Assembly (NCBI RefSeq): GCF_033001325.1
Contig: NZ_CP133111.1
Span: forward strand, 5,038,501 to 5,102,500
Length of the DNA stretch: 64,000 nt
Reading direction: 5' to 3'
From: Rhodopseudomonas sp. BAL398
GTDB lineage: Bacteria > Pseudomonadota > Alphaproteobacteria > Rhizobiales > Xanthobacteraceae
Part shown: piece after piece, positions 1 to 8,972 of the stretch
Position numbering within the stretch: position 1 is the stretch's first letter
How the letters are laid out: each line of letters opens with the position of its first letter
Notes under the pieces: generated by a model
Told to the model about the DNA's origin: nothing
Seen by the model: only the letters and a program-made list of their open reading frames with translations
The model's database searches: none
Program-made: the position numbers and the translations under genes

Positions 1-317
1 TTGCCGTGCAGGTCGGCCAGTTCGCGCTCGAGCTGAACCAGCGGATGATGGGTGCCGGCGATATTGCGGGTGCCGCCGGCGCCGGTGCCGAGCCTGGTGG
101 CGGTCTCGACCATCGCGCCGACCACCTTCGGATGCTGTCCCATGCCGAGATAATCGTTGGAACACCAGATCACGACGTCGCGAGGTCCCGCCGGAGAATG
201 CCAGGTCGCGTGGGGGAACCGGCCGGCGATCCGTTCCAGATCGGCAAATACGCGATAGCGGCGTTCATCGCGCAAGCGAGCGAGGGCATCCCCGAAAAAT
301 TTGCTGTAATCCATCAT
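1..317 (-). CDS. hemA: 5-aminolevulinate synthase, N-terminal part (truncated by window edge)
   Basis: Condenses succinyl-CoA and glycine to 5-aminolevulinate, the first step of C4-pathway tetrapyrrole synthesis; PLP-dependent and cytoplasmic. Reading from 317 on the minus strand gives about 105 residues starting [15 protein letters not shown], followed by [35 protein letters not shown] and [20 protein letters not shown], all typical of the ALAS N-terminus and the start of the alpha-oxoamine synthase fold. The catalytic Lys and C-terminal two thirds lie outside the window. Two adjacent ATGs (317 and 314) are possible starts; an AGGA lies about 11 bases before the first. Ferrochelatase occurs at 22 kb, so the two ends of haem synthesis are near but unlinked. 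Confidence 0.93.
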   Translation of the reverse strand, partial: MMDYSKFFGDALARLRDERRYRVFADLERIAGRFPHATWHSPAGPRDVVIWCSNDYLGMGQHPKVVGAMVETATRLGTGAGGTRNIAGTHHPLVQLERELADLHG

Positions 318-506
318 CGCTGACTTGGTCCTGCTGGATCGCGACCCGTCGCCGCGCGAGGCATTAGAACGCCTCTAGCCTGAATGTCGAGATCCAAATC
401 GGCTCCGAGGCCGCAGCTCGGGAGCCTCGGGGTTGCTTCCTGCGCGGATCAAAACTTGATCATGATCAATGCGGTAGCCGCCTGGCAGGCTCTTGTCGCA
501 AGGCCC

Positions 507-1571
507 TCAGGCGGCCTTGAAGCGCAGGATTCCGTCGGGCTCTTGCACCACCGTCAGCCGGCTGTTCGCCAGCATGTAATTGACATGGGCGATCAATTCG
601 CCGGCGGCGAAGCCGGTCTGATGCGCATCCAGCACGTGCTTGTGGAAGATCACCGGCACCAGTTCGGCCGACGTCATCGCGACCTCGCGGCACGCATCGG
701 CGATCATCTGGCAGCGTTCTTCGTGGTGATCGGACAGCTGCTTGATCCGCGTCCTGACGCCATAGAACGGAACGCCGTGGCCGGGCACCACCAGCACGTC
801 CTCAGGCAGGTATTCAGCCAGCCCCTTCAGCGAGCTCAGATAGGCGCCGAGCGCGTTTTCGTCGGGCTCGTGCGCCCAGACGCTGACATTGGGCGAGATC
901 TTGCTCAGCACCTGGTCGGCCGACAGGAATAGTCTGTCGGCTTCGCAATACAGCATCACCTGATCGGGCGAATGCCCGGCGCCGGTGATGATCCGGAAAT
1001 TGCGCGCGCCGATCGTGATGTCGCCGCCATTGGACAGGCGGCGATAGGCCGCCGGCAGCGGGACGGTTTTCTTCAGATAATCCTGGCCGCGGCCGAGCAA
1101 TTGCGCGGTGATGGCCTCGTCCATGCCGTGGCGGCGGAAGAACTGGCGCGAATTGACGACCCGCTCCTCGGTGCGGCGGTTCTGGTGATAGACCCCCGAC
1201 AGATATTCGATCTGCGACATGTAGAACGGGCAACGGAACCGCTCGACGATCCAGCCGGCCTGGCCGACATGGTCGGGATGCGCATGGGTCACGATCACCC
1301 GGCTGATGGCGAAGCCGGCGAGTGGGCCGTTGAACAGCGTTTCCCAGGCCTCGATCGTTGCGTCATTGCCGAAGCCGGTATCCACCATGGCCCAGCCGTC
1401 GCCGTCGGCGAGCAGATAGATGTTCACATGGTTGAGGCGAAACGGCAGCTTCAGCCGGATCCACAGCACCCCGGGGGCGATTTCAACGACCTGATCGTGA
1501 CCCGGATGGCTCTCCCATGGATAGCGCAGGTCATCGCTCGGCGTGGTGATGGCGTCGGTTTTTTGATGCAT
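507..1571 (-). CDS. MBL-fold metallo-hydrolase
   Basis: A 354-residue metallo-beta-lactamase-fold hydrolase, probably cytoplasmic and dinuclear-zinc dependent. The THAHPDH metal motif is at residues 95-101, MVDTGFG lies just before it, and GAGHSPDQ and VVPGHGVPF supply later metal ligands. Glyoxalase II and lactonase relatives share this layout, but the substrate cannot be read from sequence. The start at 1571 (MHQKTDAITT) is preferred because the open frame upstream to 1682 is Arg-rich and unlike family N-termini. The gene points the same way as hemA, with about 190 bases between them in which I see no feature. Confidence 0.85.
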   Translation of the reverse strand: MHQKTDAITTPSDDLRYPWESHPGHDQVVEIAPGVLWIRLKLPFRLNHVNIYLLADGDGWAMVDTGFGNDATIEAWETLFNGPLAGFAISRVIVTHAHPDHVGQAGWIVERFRCPFYMSQIEYLSGVYHQNRRTEERVVNSRQFFRRHGMDEAITAQLLGRGQDYLKKTVPLPAAYRRLSNGGDITIGARNFRIITGAGHSPDQVMLYCEADRLFLSADQVLSKISPNVSVWAHEPDENALGAYLSSLKGLAEYLPEDVLVVPGHGVPFYGVRTRIKQLSDHHEERCQMIADACREVAMTSAELVPVIFHKHVLDAHQTGFAAGELIAHVNYMLANSRLTVVQEPDGILRFKAA

Positions 1572-1787
1572 TTTTGCTTCGCTTGGGCTCCCTGACACCG
1601 GCTTAGCGGGACAATCGCGCTCGCGCCAGCCGAAATTCGGGAACTCGAAGCCACGCCGGCGTCCCACATGGACGCCATGCAATCCTGCGGGGGCGGCATC
1701 GGCCGCCCCGATTGGTGCCGCGCGACCGTGGCGGATTTGGCCGCCCCGGTCGCGCGGACCGATTCGCGCGTCGCTGTTCGCCGGCGC

Positions 1788-3950
1788 TCAGGCGGCGCGC
1801 ATGTTGGACAGAAAGGCGTCGATTTCGTCGCGCAGACTATCAGCCTCGCGACGTAGCGCGTCCGATGCATCGAGCACCGCGTTGGCCGCGGCACCCGCTT
1901 GGCTGGAGGCATCCCGCACGCCGACGATGTTGTTGGAGACCTCGCCCGTGCCGCTGGCTGCATGCTGGATATTGCGGGCGATTTCGCTGGTCGCCGAGCT
2001 TTGCTGCGCCACGGCGGCGGTGATCGCGGTGGTGACCGCGTTGATCTCGCCGATGGTCTGGCCGATGCTGCGAATGGCGCCCACCGCCGAGGTGGTGACG
2101 TTCTGCATGTCGGCGATCTGCGAGCGGATTTCCTCGGTCGCTCGCGCGGTCTGGGTGGCGAGGCTTTTGACCTCGGAGGCGACCACGGCGAATCCGCGGC
2201 CGGCGTCGCCGGCCCGCGCGGCCTCGATGGTGGCGTTAAGCGCCAGCAGATTGGTCTGCGAGGCGATATTCTGGATCAGGTCGATCACCGCGCTGATGCG
2301 CGAGGCATTTTCGGCGAGGCCCTGCATCGTCGTATCGGTGACGCCGGCCTCGTCGACGGCCTTGCCGGCGATTTCCGACGAGTTGATGACCTGGCGTCCG
2401 ATCTCGGCGATCGATGCGGAGAGTTCCTCGGTCCCGGACGCCACGGTTTGCACATTGACCGAGGTCTCTTCGGCGGCGGACGCCACCGTGCCGACCAACT
2501 CGCTCGATCGCTCGGCGGTTGCCGCCATGCTTTGCGCCGTGCTCTGCATCGAGTTGGCCGAGGATTGCAACTGTGCCAGCGCCGCCTGAACCTTGGCCTC
2601 GAATTCGCCGATTCGTGTTTCGATGCGCTGGGCGCGCTCGGTCTTGGCGATGCGGTCCTTTTCCTGTTCGGCCCCCATCGCGCGTGCGCCGATCATGCTG
2701 TCACGGAACACCTCAAGCGAGGTCGCCATCACGGTGATCTCGTCCTGCTGCTTGCCGGGCGCGATCTGCGAATCGAGGTCGCCCTCGGAGAGGCGCTGCA
2801 TCGCGCGTTGCAGATTGCCGATTCGACGCAGGATGCTGCGACCGACATAGAGCCAGACGAACAGCGCCGATCCCACCAGGGTCAGCGCGCCGAGCGCAAG
2901 CATCATCTCGGTCGCCAGCACGCTGCGCTGGCGCGCGACGGCGGTGGCCGCTTCGGTCTCGGTGCGGACATTGCCGACCAGTTGCTGCACGCTGCTGCCG
3001 AGACCGACATTGAGCTTGCGGGTCTCATCGAGAAGCAATTGGCCATAATCGGCGGCGTCGAATTCCTTCTGCCGGATCTTGAAGACGCCGGTCTTGCCCT
3101 GGCCGAGCGCCAACAGGGCCCCGGCGGCGTCACGGATCGCGGCGCTGCCGGCGCTGGTGGGCAGGGCCTCCAGAGCCGATGTCGCGCGCACAATGGCGGC
3201 CTTGTAGTCGGTCTCGACCGGATCGAGCGCCTCGGTATTGTTGGCCGACAGCGCCGCCATCAGGTCGGAGGCGATCAGATTGATGGTGGAGGTGACGTTG
3301 CCGAGTTGCTCGATCACCCGGCCGGCATCGGCCGCGTCGTCCGGCGCCGCAATGGCCGAACTCAAGACCGCGTTCATGCGCGCCTGGGCGTCCATCATCA
3401 TTGGATTGGCTATGGCGACAAAGCCGTCCTGCGCCTGGCGTACCGCCGCGTATAATTTAGTGTGCTGGGCCGCGAGGTCGAGACGCTCTTGCGCCGCGGC
3501 GCCAAGGCTATGAATCGTGTCCTCGATATTCGTGACCGTCACGCGCATCGCCGCCACAACGGCCTTGTTTGCACCAAGCTGGGCGATCTGCTCGAGCTGT
3601 TGCAGGGTGGCCTGCTGGGTTTCCATCATCTGCTTGGAGATATCCTGCAAGGTCTCGGCGCTGGCCGCCGCCAGCAGCGCGGGGGCTTGGCTCGCCAGCT
3701 TCTCGCTCTGGGTCGACAGTTGCAGGCTTGCGGCGAGTTTGGGAATGTCGCGCCGGCTCAGGTCGGACATCACGGTGCCGAGCTGATCGAAAATGATCCC
3801 GGCGCCGGCACTGATCGCGATCGCCATGCTGGCGATGACCGCAAAGGCCGCGAACAGGCTGCCGCGAATTCCCCAGCGCGGACGAAGCTGGCGGAGCCGC
3901 CGCAAAAATGCCCAAGCGCTACGCCTGACGGCGACAGATGCCGATACCAT
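1788..3950 (-). CDS. methyl-accepting chemotaxis protein
   Basis: A 720-residue transmembrane chemoreceptor. A short basic N-terminus precedes TM1 (about residues 30-53), then a helical periplasmic sensor region of about 300 residues, TM2 (around [18 protein letters not shown]), a HAMP linker ([18 protein letters not shown]) and a cytoplasmic signalling coiled coil. The signalling-tip signature [15 protein letters not shown] followed by [15 protein letters not shown] is intact. The start at 3950 is chosen because a GGGGGGAAAT ribosome site sits directly before this ATG; an upstream in-frame ATG at 3983 has no such site. The ligand is unknown, and no che genes lie in the window. Confidence 0.92.
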   Translation of the reverse strand: MVSASVAVRRSAWAFLRRLRQLRPRWGIRGSLFAAFAVIASMAIAISAGAGIIFDQLGTVMSDLSRRDIPKLAASLQLSTQSEKLASQAPALLAAASAETLQDISKQMMETQQATLQQLEQIAQLGANKAVVAAMRVTVTNIEDTIHSLGAAAQERLDLAAQHTKLYAAVRQAQDGFVAIANPMMMDAQARMNAVLSSAIAAPDDAADAGRVIEQLGNVTSTINLIASDLMAALSANNTEALDPVETDYKAAIVRATSALEALPTSAGSAAIRDAAGALLALGQGKTGVFKIRQKEFDAADYGQLLLDETRKLNVGLGSSVQQLVGNVRTETEAATAVARQRSVLATEMMLALGALTLVGSALFVWLYVGRSILRRIGNLQRAMQRLSEGDLDSQIAPGKQQDEITVMATSLEVFRDSMIGARAMGAEQEKDRIAKTERAQRIETRIGEFEAKVQAALAQLQSSANSMQSTAQSMAATAERSSELVGTVASAAEETSVNVQTVASGTEELSASIAEIGRQVINSSEIAGKAVDEAGVTDTTMQGLAENASRISAVIDLIQNIASQTNLLALNATIEAARAGDAGRGFAVVASEVKSLATQTARATEEIRSQIADMQNVTTSAVGAIRSIGQTIGEINAVTTAITAAVAQQSSATSEIARNIQHAASGTGEVSNNIVGVRDASSQAGAAANAVLDASDALRREADSLRDEIDAFLSNMRAA

Positions 3951-4045
3951 ATTTCCCCCCACACGTTTTTTACGTGGTGCCACTATCTGGGGGGGACGTT
4001 AATAAACTGATCCATATGCGGTGCGTGGCGAATCCGGCGCCCCAA

Positions 4046-4073
4046 CAAAAAAGGCCGGCGCACCGCGCCGGCC
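4046..4073 (-). terminator. intrinsic terminator of the small porin gene
   Basis: Perfect 9-bp stem GGCCGGCGC / GCGCCGGCC with a 3-base loop (4053-4073). On the minus strand it is followed by six T (4047-4052). It lies 44 bases past the stop codon of the porin gene. Confidence 0.88.
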
Positions 4074-4116
4074 TCCTTATTCGTCAGTCGATCACCATGA
4101 AGGTGATCGGAAAAGC

Positions 4117-4821
4117 TCAGTAACGAGCCGCGGCGACCGGGCCACCCCAGTTGAAGCGGTAGTTGATGCCGGCCTTGACGCTGTGCTCGTCGTTCTTGAC
4201 CGACGCGCCGGTGAATTCGGTCTTGCCGAAATCGTAGTACTGATATTCCAGCTTGCCCGACCAGTTCTGGGCGAACATGTATTCGAGGCCGGCACCGACG
4301 GTGTAACCGTCCTTGCTGCTCGAAATCGCGACGTTTGCACCGTTGAGCGGGTTGGTCAGCGAGGTCTTGTAATCGGTGTAAGCATAGCCGCCCTTGACGT
4401 AGAGCAGGGTCGGACCCCAGGTGTAACCCAGACGACCGGTGACCGAAGCAATGCCCTTCTGCTTGTCGCTGAACAGCAGACCGCCAACCAGAACCGGGTC
4501 GGTCTTGTTGTCGAGCCAGCTGTACTGACCTTCGATACCGAGCACCCAGTTCGGGGCGAACTGGTAGTCGGCGCCGGCCTGCACACCGCCGAGGAACGTG
4601 CCATCGCTGTTGCGGGTCACGCCCGCTGCGATGCTGTCATCACCGACGAACGCGCCGCCGACGTGACCACCGATGTAGAAACCGGTCCAGTTATAGATCG
4701 GCGCCGGCGCATATTCCGGAGCCTTGGTGTAGGCGCGGCGGGGGCCGAGATCGGCGGCGAGCGCGGGGACAGTCGCGCCGAGGACAGCAAGAGCCACAGT
4801 ACCGAGTAGGAACTTCTTCAT
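4117..4821 (-). CDS. Omp25/Omp31-type outer membrane beta-barrel protein
   Basis: A 234-residue outer membrane protein. The N-terminus MKKFLLGTVALAVLGATV ending ALAAD is a clear Sec signal peptide with cleavage near residue 23. The mature part opens YNWTGFYIGGHVGGAF, the signature of the OmpA-like porin family (Omp25/31 of Rhizobiales), and shows alternating beta strands such as GLEYMFAQNWSGKLEYQYYD and a terminal strand near KAGINYRFNWG. Length fits a single 8-stranded barrel. GGAGAATACAA precedes the ATG. The gene has its own terminator and a long upstream region shared with the zinc operon, including a CtrA-type motif. Confidence 0.92.
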   Translation of the reverse strand: MKKFLLGTVALAVLGATVPALAADLGPRRAYTKAPEYAPAPIYNWTGFYIGGHVGGAFVGDDSIAAGVTRNSDGTFLGGVQAGADYQFAPNWVLGIEGQYSWLDNKTDPVLVGGLLFSDKQKGIASVTGRLGYTWGPTLLYVKGGYAYTDYKTSLTNPLNGANVAISSSKDGYTVGAGLEYMFAQNWSGKLEYQYYDFGKTEFTGASVKNDEHSVKAGINYRFNWGGPVAAARY

Positions 4822-4996
4822 TTGTATTCTCCAGAAACCTAATTTTTAGAGCGATAAGCCGTTGCTCGGCTCCGTCCATGCGCAATTGGTAGACCGCTTT
4901 TGCGTAAAAAGCTGTCACCCATCCGCCACAGCTGGAAGGGAACTAAACAGCTGGAAGGGCACGATTTTTCATACTTAATGAAGTCTGAATCACGCC

Positions 4997-5011
4997 TTAA
5001 TGGTGCCTTAA
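4997..5011. promoter_or_regulatory. candidate CtrA-binding motif
   Basis: TTAATGGTGCCTTAA matches TTAA-N7-TTAA exactly, the alphaproteobacterial CtrA consensus. It is 176 bases upstream of the porin start, in the region divergent to the zinc operon. Spacing and sequence are seen; CtrA binding is inferred. Confidence 0.45.
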
Positions 5012-5064
5012 TTTTTGCCGGCCTGCCTTGTTTTGAGTTCCATTCGGGACGCTCGACATCCGGT

Positions 5065-5081
5065 ATGTTATATTGTAACAT
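5065..5081. promoter_or_regulatory. putative Zur box before the zinc operon
   Basis: ATGTTATATTGTAACAT is a 17-bp near-perfect palindrome, AT-rich in a GC-rich genome, 37 bases before the mini-protein start and about 255 bases before znuC. It resembles alphaproteobacterial Zur operators (TGTTATA-type half-sites), which repress znu operons when zinc is plentiful. Position upstream of znuCBA supports the call; the regulator gene itself is not in the window. Confidence 0.75.
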
Positions 5082-5117
5082 TTATCCTATCAGTTGCCGA
5101 CCGACGAAAGCTCGCGG

Positions 5118-5333
5118 ATGCCCGAATCTCCTCTTTATGACAGTGCCGTATCCCATCACGGGCCGGCCCATTCCCATTCCCATTCCCATCCCCACAGCCA
5201 CCCCGCCGCAACTCCGCATCCGGCACAGCGCGCGCCGTGGTCGATCCTGCGGATGACGCTGGCGGCGCGGCTGGGCGCGGCGCTGGCGATCAGCGCCGCC
5301 CTATGGGCGCTGGTGCTGACGGCGATGAGGTGA
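5118..5333 (+). CDS. His-rich single-span mini membrane protein leading the zinc operon
   Basis: A 71-residue protein of unknown function. Residues 13-34 hold nine His, mostly in an alternating HSHSHSHPHSH run, followed by a basic patch and one hydrophobic helix (about residues 48-69). This suggests a metal-binding tail on a single membrane anchor; I do not recognise a family. It sits between the Zur-type palindrome and znuC, and its stop codon is 2 bases before the znuC ATG, so it is probably co-transcribed and translationally linked. An upstream in-frame TTG (5094) could add eight residues. The gene is likely real from its position, coupling and GC-rich third positions. Confidence 0.7.
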   Translation: MPESPLYDSAVSHHGPAHSHSHSHPHSHPAATPHPAQRAPWSILRMTLAARLGAALAISAALWALVLTAMR

Positions 5334-5335
5334 CA

Positions 5336-6094
5336 ATGACCGCGCAATTGACGTTTCGCGATGTGACGCTGGGCTATGACCGTCATCCCGCGGTGCACCA
5401 TCTGAGCGGCGAGATCGCCGCCGGCGCTCTGGTGGCGATCATCGGTCCCAATGGCGCCGGCAAGTCGACGCTGTTTCGCGGCATCGTCGGCATTCTCAAG
5501 CCGCTGGCCGGTTCGATCGCGCTCGGCGGGCTCAATGTCCGCGATATCGCCTATCTGCCGCAGACCGCCGATATCGACCGCAGCTTTCCGATCTCGGTGT
5601 TCGATTTCGTCGGCACCGGATTGTGGCGCGCCACCGGCATGTTCGGCGGCATGGGCAAGCAGGCGCAGCCCAAGATCGCGCAGGCGCTGGCCGTGGTCGG
5701 GCTCAGCGGCTTCGAGAATCGCACCATCGGCACGCTGTCCGGCGGCCAGATGCAGCGCATGCTGTTCGCCCGGGTGCTGCTGCAGGACGCCCGCGTCATC
5801 GTGCTGGACGAGCCGTTCAACGCTATCGACGCCAAGACGACGGCGGACCTGATCGTCCTGGTGCGGCGCTGGCATGAGGAAAAGCGCACCGTGCTGGCGG
5901 CGCTGCACGACATGGAATTGGTGCGCGCCAGTTTTCCCGAGACCTTGCTGCTGGCGCGGACCTCGGTGGCGTGGGGCCCGACCGCGCAAGTGCTGACGGC
6001 GGACAATCTGCTGGCGGCGCGGCGGATGTGCGAGGCGTTCGACGACGACGCCCACACCTGCGCGGTCGATGCCGCAGCGTCGCGGGCGGCCTGA
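5336..6094 (+). CDS. znuC: zinc ABC transporter ATP-binding protein ZnuC
   Basis: A 252-residue ATPase of a high-affinity metal importer, cytoplasmic face. Walker A GPNGAGKST, the signature LSGGQMQR and Walker B VIVLDEPFNAID are all present, in a typical ABC-3-linked layout. The ATG at 5336 is preceded by GATGAGG overlapping the stop of the mini protein; longer upstream frames overlap that gene and are rejected. ZnuB follows after 3 bases. Manganese or iron importers share this fold; zinc is favoured because of the Zur-type operator and the downstream COG0523 GTPase. Confidence 0.92.
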   Translation: MTAQLTFRDVTLGYDRHPAVHHLSGEIAAGALVAIIGPNGAGKSTLFRGIVGILKPLAGSIALGGLNVRDIAYLPQTADIDRSFPISVFDFVGTGLWRATGMFGGMGKQAQPKIAQALAVVGLSGFENRTIGTLSGGQMQRMLFARVLLQDARVIVLDEPFNAIDAKTTADLIVLVRRWHEEKRTVLAALHDMELVRASFPETLLLARTSVAWGPTAQVLTADNLLAARRMCEAFDDDAHTCAVDAAASRAA

Positions 6095-6097
6095 GCG

Positions 6098-6970
6098 ATG
6101 CTGCTTTATAGTGTGCTGATCGCACCGTTCACCGATTTCGAATTCATGCGCCGCGCTTTGGCCGGCGTGGTAGCGCTGGCGCTTGGCGGCGCGCCGATCG
6201 GCGTCTTTTTGATGCTGCGGCGGATGAGCCTGGTCGGCGACGCGATGGCGCACGCGATCCTGCCCGGCGCCGCGGTCGGCTTCCTGCTGTCCGGCCTCAA
6301 TCTGTTCGCCATGACGTTCGGCGGGCTGATCGCTGGATTCACCGTGGCTATCCTCGCCGGCGTGGTGTCGCGCACCACCGAATTGAAGGAAGACGCCTCG
6401 CTGGCGGCTTTCTATCTGGTGTCGCTGGCGCTCGGCGTGACCATCGTGTCGATGAAGGGCACCAATATCGATCTGCTCCACGTGCTGTTCGGCAACATCC
6501 TGGCGATGGATAATCAGACCCTGCTGGTCATCACCTTCAACGCCACCATCACCATGATCGTGCTGGCGGTGATCTATCGGCCGCTGGTGATCGAATGCGT
6601 CGATCCGGTGTTTCTGCGCAGCGTCAGCCGCGCCGGGGCGCCGGCGCATCTGGCGTTTCTGGCGCTGGTGGTGATCAATCTGGTCAATGGTTTCCACGCG
6701 CTCGGCACCCTGCTGGCGGTGGGGCTGATGATCCTGCCCGCCGGCATCGCCCGGTTCTGGTCGCGCGACATCACCGGCATGATGCTGATCGCGGTCGCGA
6801 GCGCAATGCTGTCCGGCTATCTCGGCCTGGTGCTGTCATTCCAGACCAAGGTGCCATCCGGACCGGCGATCATCCTGGTCGCGGCGGTTCTGTACATCTT
6901 CTCGGTTCTGTTCGGCTCCACCGGCGGCGTGGTCCGAAAGCTGTTTCCCGGCCGCCATCTCGAGGCATGA
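6098..6970 (+). CDS. znuB: zinc ABC transporter permease ZnuB
   Basis: A 290-residue ABC-3 family inner membrane permease with about eight hydrophobic helices. Recognisable stretches are LMLRRMSLVGDAMAHAILPG and LLAVGLMILPAGIARFWSRD, both conserved in ZnuB/MntB proteins. It should form the translocation pore with two ZnuC subunits. It is tightly packed in the operon: 3 bases after znuC, and its TGA overlaps the znuA ATG (ATGA). Confidence 0.93.
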   Translation: MLLYSVLIAPFTDFEFMRRALAGVVALALGGAPIGVFLMLRRMSLVGDAMAHAILPGAAVGFLLSGLNLFAMTFGGLIAGFTVAILAGVVSRTTELKEDASLAAFYLVSLALGVTIVSMKGTNIDLLHVLFGNILAMDNQTLLVITFNATITMIVLAVIYRPLVIECVDPVFLRSVSRAGAPAHLAFLALVVINLVNGFHALGTLLAVGLMILPAGIARFWSRDITGMMLIAVASAMLSGYLGLVLSFQTKVPSGPAIILVAAVLYIFSVLFGSTGGVVRKLFPGRHLEA

Positions 6971-7866
6971 TCATGTTCCGACGCTTCAGTCAGCTTCTCG
7001 TTCTCGGCGCCGCGGCGCTCACTCTGGCGGCACCGGCGCGCGCCCAAGCCCCTGTCCAGGGCCGCATCGACGTCGTCGCCAGCTTCTCGATCCTCGGCGA
7101 TTTCGTCCGCAATGTCGGCGGCGATCGGGTCAGCGTCACCACTCTGGTCGGGCCCGGCGGCGACGTCCACGTCTACACGCCGGCGCCGGCGGACGCCAAG
7201 AAGGTCGCCGACGCGCAATTGCTGGTCGTCAACGGCCTCGGCCTAGAGGGCTGGTTGCCGCGGCTGGTGCAGTCCTCCGGCGGCAAGGCCGTCATGATCA
7301 CCGCCACCAAGGGCATCGCGCCGCGCGAACTCGGCACCGATGCCGACCCCCATGCCTGGCAGTCGGTCGTCAATGCGAAGATCTATGTCGACAACATCCG
7401 CGACGCGCTGGTCGCGCGCGATCCGGCGGGGGCGGCGATTTACCGCGCCAATGCAGATGCCTATCTGACCAAGCTCGACGCGCTCGACCGCGACGTCAGG
7501 GCGCAGGTGGCGCTGATTCCGGCCGGGCACCGCAAGGTGATCTCGACCCATGACGCCTTCGGCTATTTCGCCGCCGCCTATGGCATCGCCTTCATCGCCC
7601 CGCAGGGCGTCTCCACCGATTCGGAGGTCAGCGCCGGCGACATTGCGTCGATCATCACCCAGATCCGGGCCGAGAAGATCCCGGCGGTGTTCCTGGAGAG
7701 CGTGAGCGACCCGCGGCTGATGTTCCGGATTGCCGCCGAGACCGGCGCCAAGATCGGCGGCACGCTGTATTCCGACAGCCTGACCGACGAAAAGGGCCCA
7801 GCCCCCACTTACATTGATATGGTCCGGCACAATATAAAGACGCTGACCAGCGCGCTCACGAGTTAG
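6967..7866 (+). CDS. znuA: zinc ABC transporter periplasmic binding protein ZnuA
   Basis: A 299-residue cluster A-I metal-binding protein. A signal peptide ends near residue 27 (PARAQA). His ligands are likely in GGDVHVYTP (His68), DADPHAWQS and STHDAFGYFA, with an acidic ligand in LYSDSLTDE. The His/Asp-rich mobile loop common in ZnuA is missing, as in AztC-type zinc proteins; the His-rich segments of this operon are instead on the mini protein and the GTPase. The start at 6967 overlaps the znuB stop; a second ATG at 6973 is also possible. Confidence 0.92.
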   Translation: MIMFRRFSQLLVLGAAALTLAAPARAQAPVQGRIDVVASFSILGDFVRNVGGDRVSVTTLVGPGGDVHVYTPAPADAKKVADAQLLVVNGLGLEGWLPRLVQSSGGKAVMITATKGIAPRELGTDADPHAWQSVVNAKIYVDNIRDALVARDPAGAAIYRANADAYLTKLDALDRDVRAQVALIPAGHRKVISTHDAFGYFAAAYGIAFIAPQGVSTDSEVSAGDIASIITQIRAEKIPAVFLESVSDPRLMFRIAAETGAKIGGTLYSDSLTDEKGPAPTYIDMVRHNIKTLTSALTS

Positions 7867-7916
7867 GGCAGGAGCCTCCCTGCCGGCGGCGCGCGACGAT
7901 CCGCCCCGGAGAGACA

Positions 7917-8972
7917 ATGCCCGAAACCACCGCGTCTGAGACCACCGCGACCAAAATCCCCGTCACCGTGCTGACCGGCTATCTCGGCGCCGGCAAGACC
8001 ACGCTGCTGAACCGCATCCTGTCGGAGAATCACGGCAAGAAATACGCCGTGATCGTCAATGAATTCGGCGAGATCGGCATCGACAACGACCTCATCATCG
8101 GCGCCGATGAAGAGGTGTTTGAGATGAACAATGGCTGCATCTGCTGCACGGTGCGCGGCGATCTGGTGCGGATTCTCGGCGGGCTGATGAAGCGCAAGGG
8201 CAAGTTCGACGCCATCATCGTCGAGACCACCGGGCTCGCCGATCCGGCCCCGGTGGCGCAGACCTTCTTCGTCGACGAGGACGTGATGGCGAGCTCGCGG
8301 CTCGACGCGGTGGTGACGGTGGCGGATGCCAAATGGCTGAGCGAGCGGCTCAAGGATGCCCCCGAAGCCAAGAACCAGATCGCCTTCGCCGACGTCATCG
8401 TGCTCAACAAGACCGACCTGGTGTCGGCAGCCGAGCTCAATGAGGTCGAGGCCCGGATCCGCGCCATCAACCCTTACGCCAAATTGCACCGCACCGAGCG
8501 CTGCCAGGTCGCGCTCGCCGACGTGCTGGAGCGCGGCGCCTTCGACCTCGACCGGATTCTGGAGATCGAGCCGGAATTTCTCGACGCCGGCGACGATCAT
8601 GATCACGACCACCACGGTCACGATCACGGCCATGATCACCATCATGATCACGGCCTGAAGCATTACCACGACGAGGACATGCAATCGCTGTCGCTGCATA
8701 GCGAGCAGCCGGTCGATCCCAACAAATTCATGCCGTGGCTGCAGCAGCTGATCGCCGCCGAGGGCGGCAAGATCCTGCGCTCCAAGGGCATTCTGGCCTT
8801 CACCGACGACGACGACCGCTACGTGTTCCAGGGCGTCCACATGATGCTGGAGGGCGACCACCAGCGCGCCTGGAAGGACGGCGAGAAGCGCGAAAGCCGC
8901 CTCGTCTTTATCGGCCGCGAACTGCCCGAACAGGCGATCCGCGACGGCTTCGCCCAGACCATCGCCGCGTGA
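7917..8972 (+). CDS. COG0523 (CobW/ZNG1-type) GTP-binding metallochaperone
   Basis: A 351-residue G3E-family GTPase that, in studied relatives, delivers zinc to client enzymes. The P-loop GYLGAGKTT is at residues 21-29, the CxCC metal motif (Cys74, Cys76, Cys77) in NNGCICC, and the guanine-specificity motif NKTD near residue 164. A His/Asp-rich linker at 228-251 precedes the CobW C-terminal domain. It lies 50 bases after znuA, so it probably belongs to the same Zur-controlled unit. Cobalamin-pathway CobW is less likely because no cobalamin genes are nearby. Confidence 0.92.
   Translation: MPETTASETTATKIPVTVLTGYLGAGKTTLLNRILSENHGKKYAVIVNEFGEIGIDNDLIIGADEEVFEMNNGCICCTVRGDLVRILGGLMKRKGKFDAIIVETTGLADPAPVAQTFFVDEDVMASSRLDAVVTVADAKWLSERLKDAPEAKNQIAFADVIVLNKTDLVSAAELNEVEARIRAINPYAKLHRTERCQVALADVLERGAFDLDRILEIEPEFLDAGDDHDHDHHGHDHGHDHHHDHGLKHYHDEDMQSLSLHSEQPVDPNKFMPWLQQLIAAEGGKILRSKGILAFTDDDDRYVFQGVHMMLEGDHQRAWKDGEKRESRLVFIGRELPEQAIRDGFAQTIAA

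Noticed and set aside
1899-3455. Plus-strand open frame of 518 codons opposite the chemoreceptor
   Set aside because: Antisense to a clear MCP signalling domain; Gly/Arg/Asp-rich low-complexity translation.
5156-6697. Minus-strand open frame of 513 codons opposite znuC and znuB
   Set aside because: Gln/His/Arg-rich shadow with no motif; the + strand has ABC and permease signatures.
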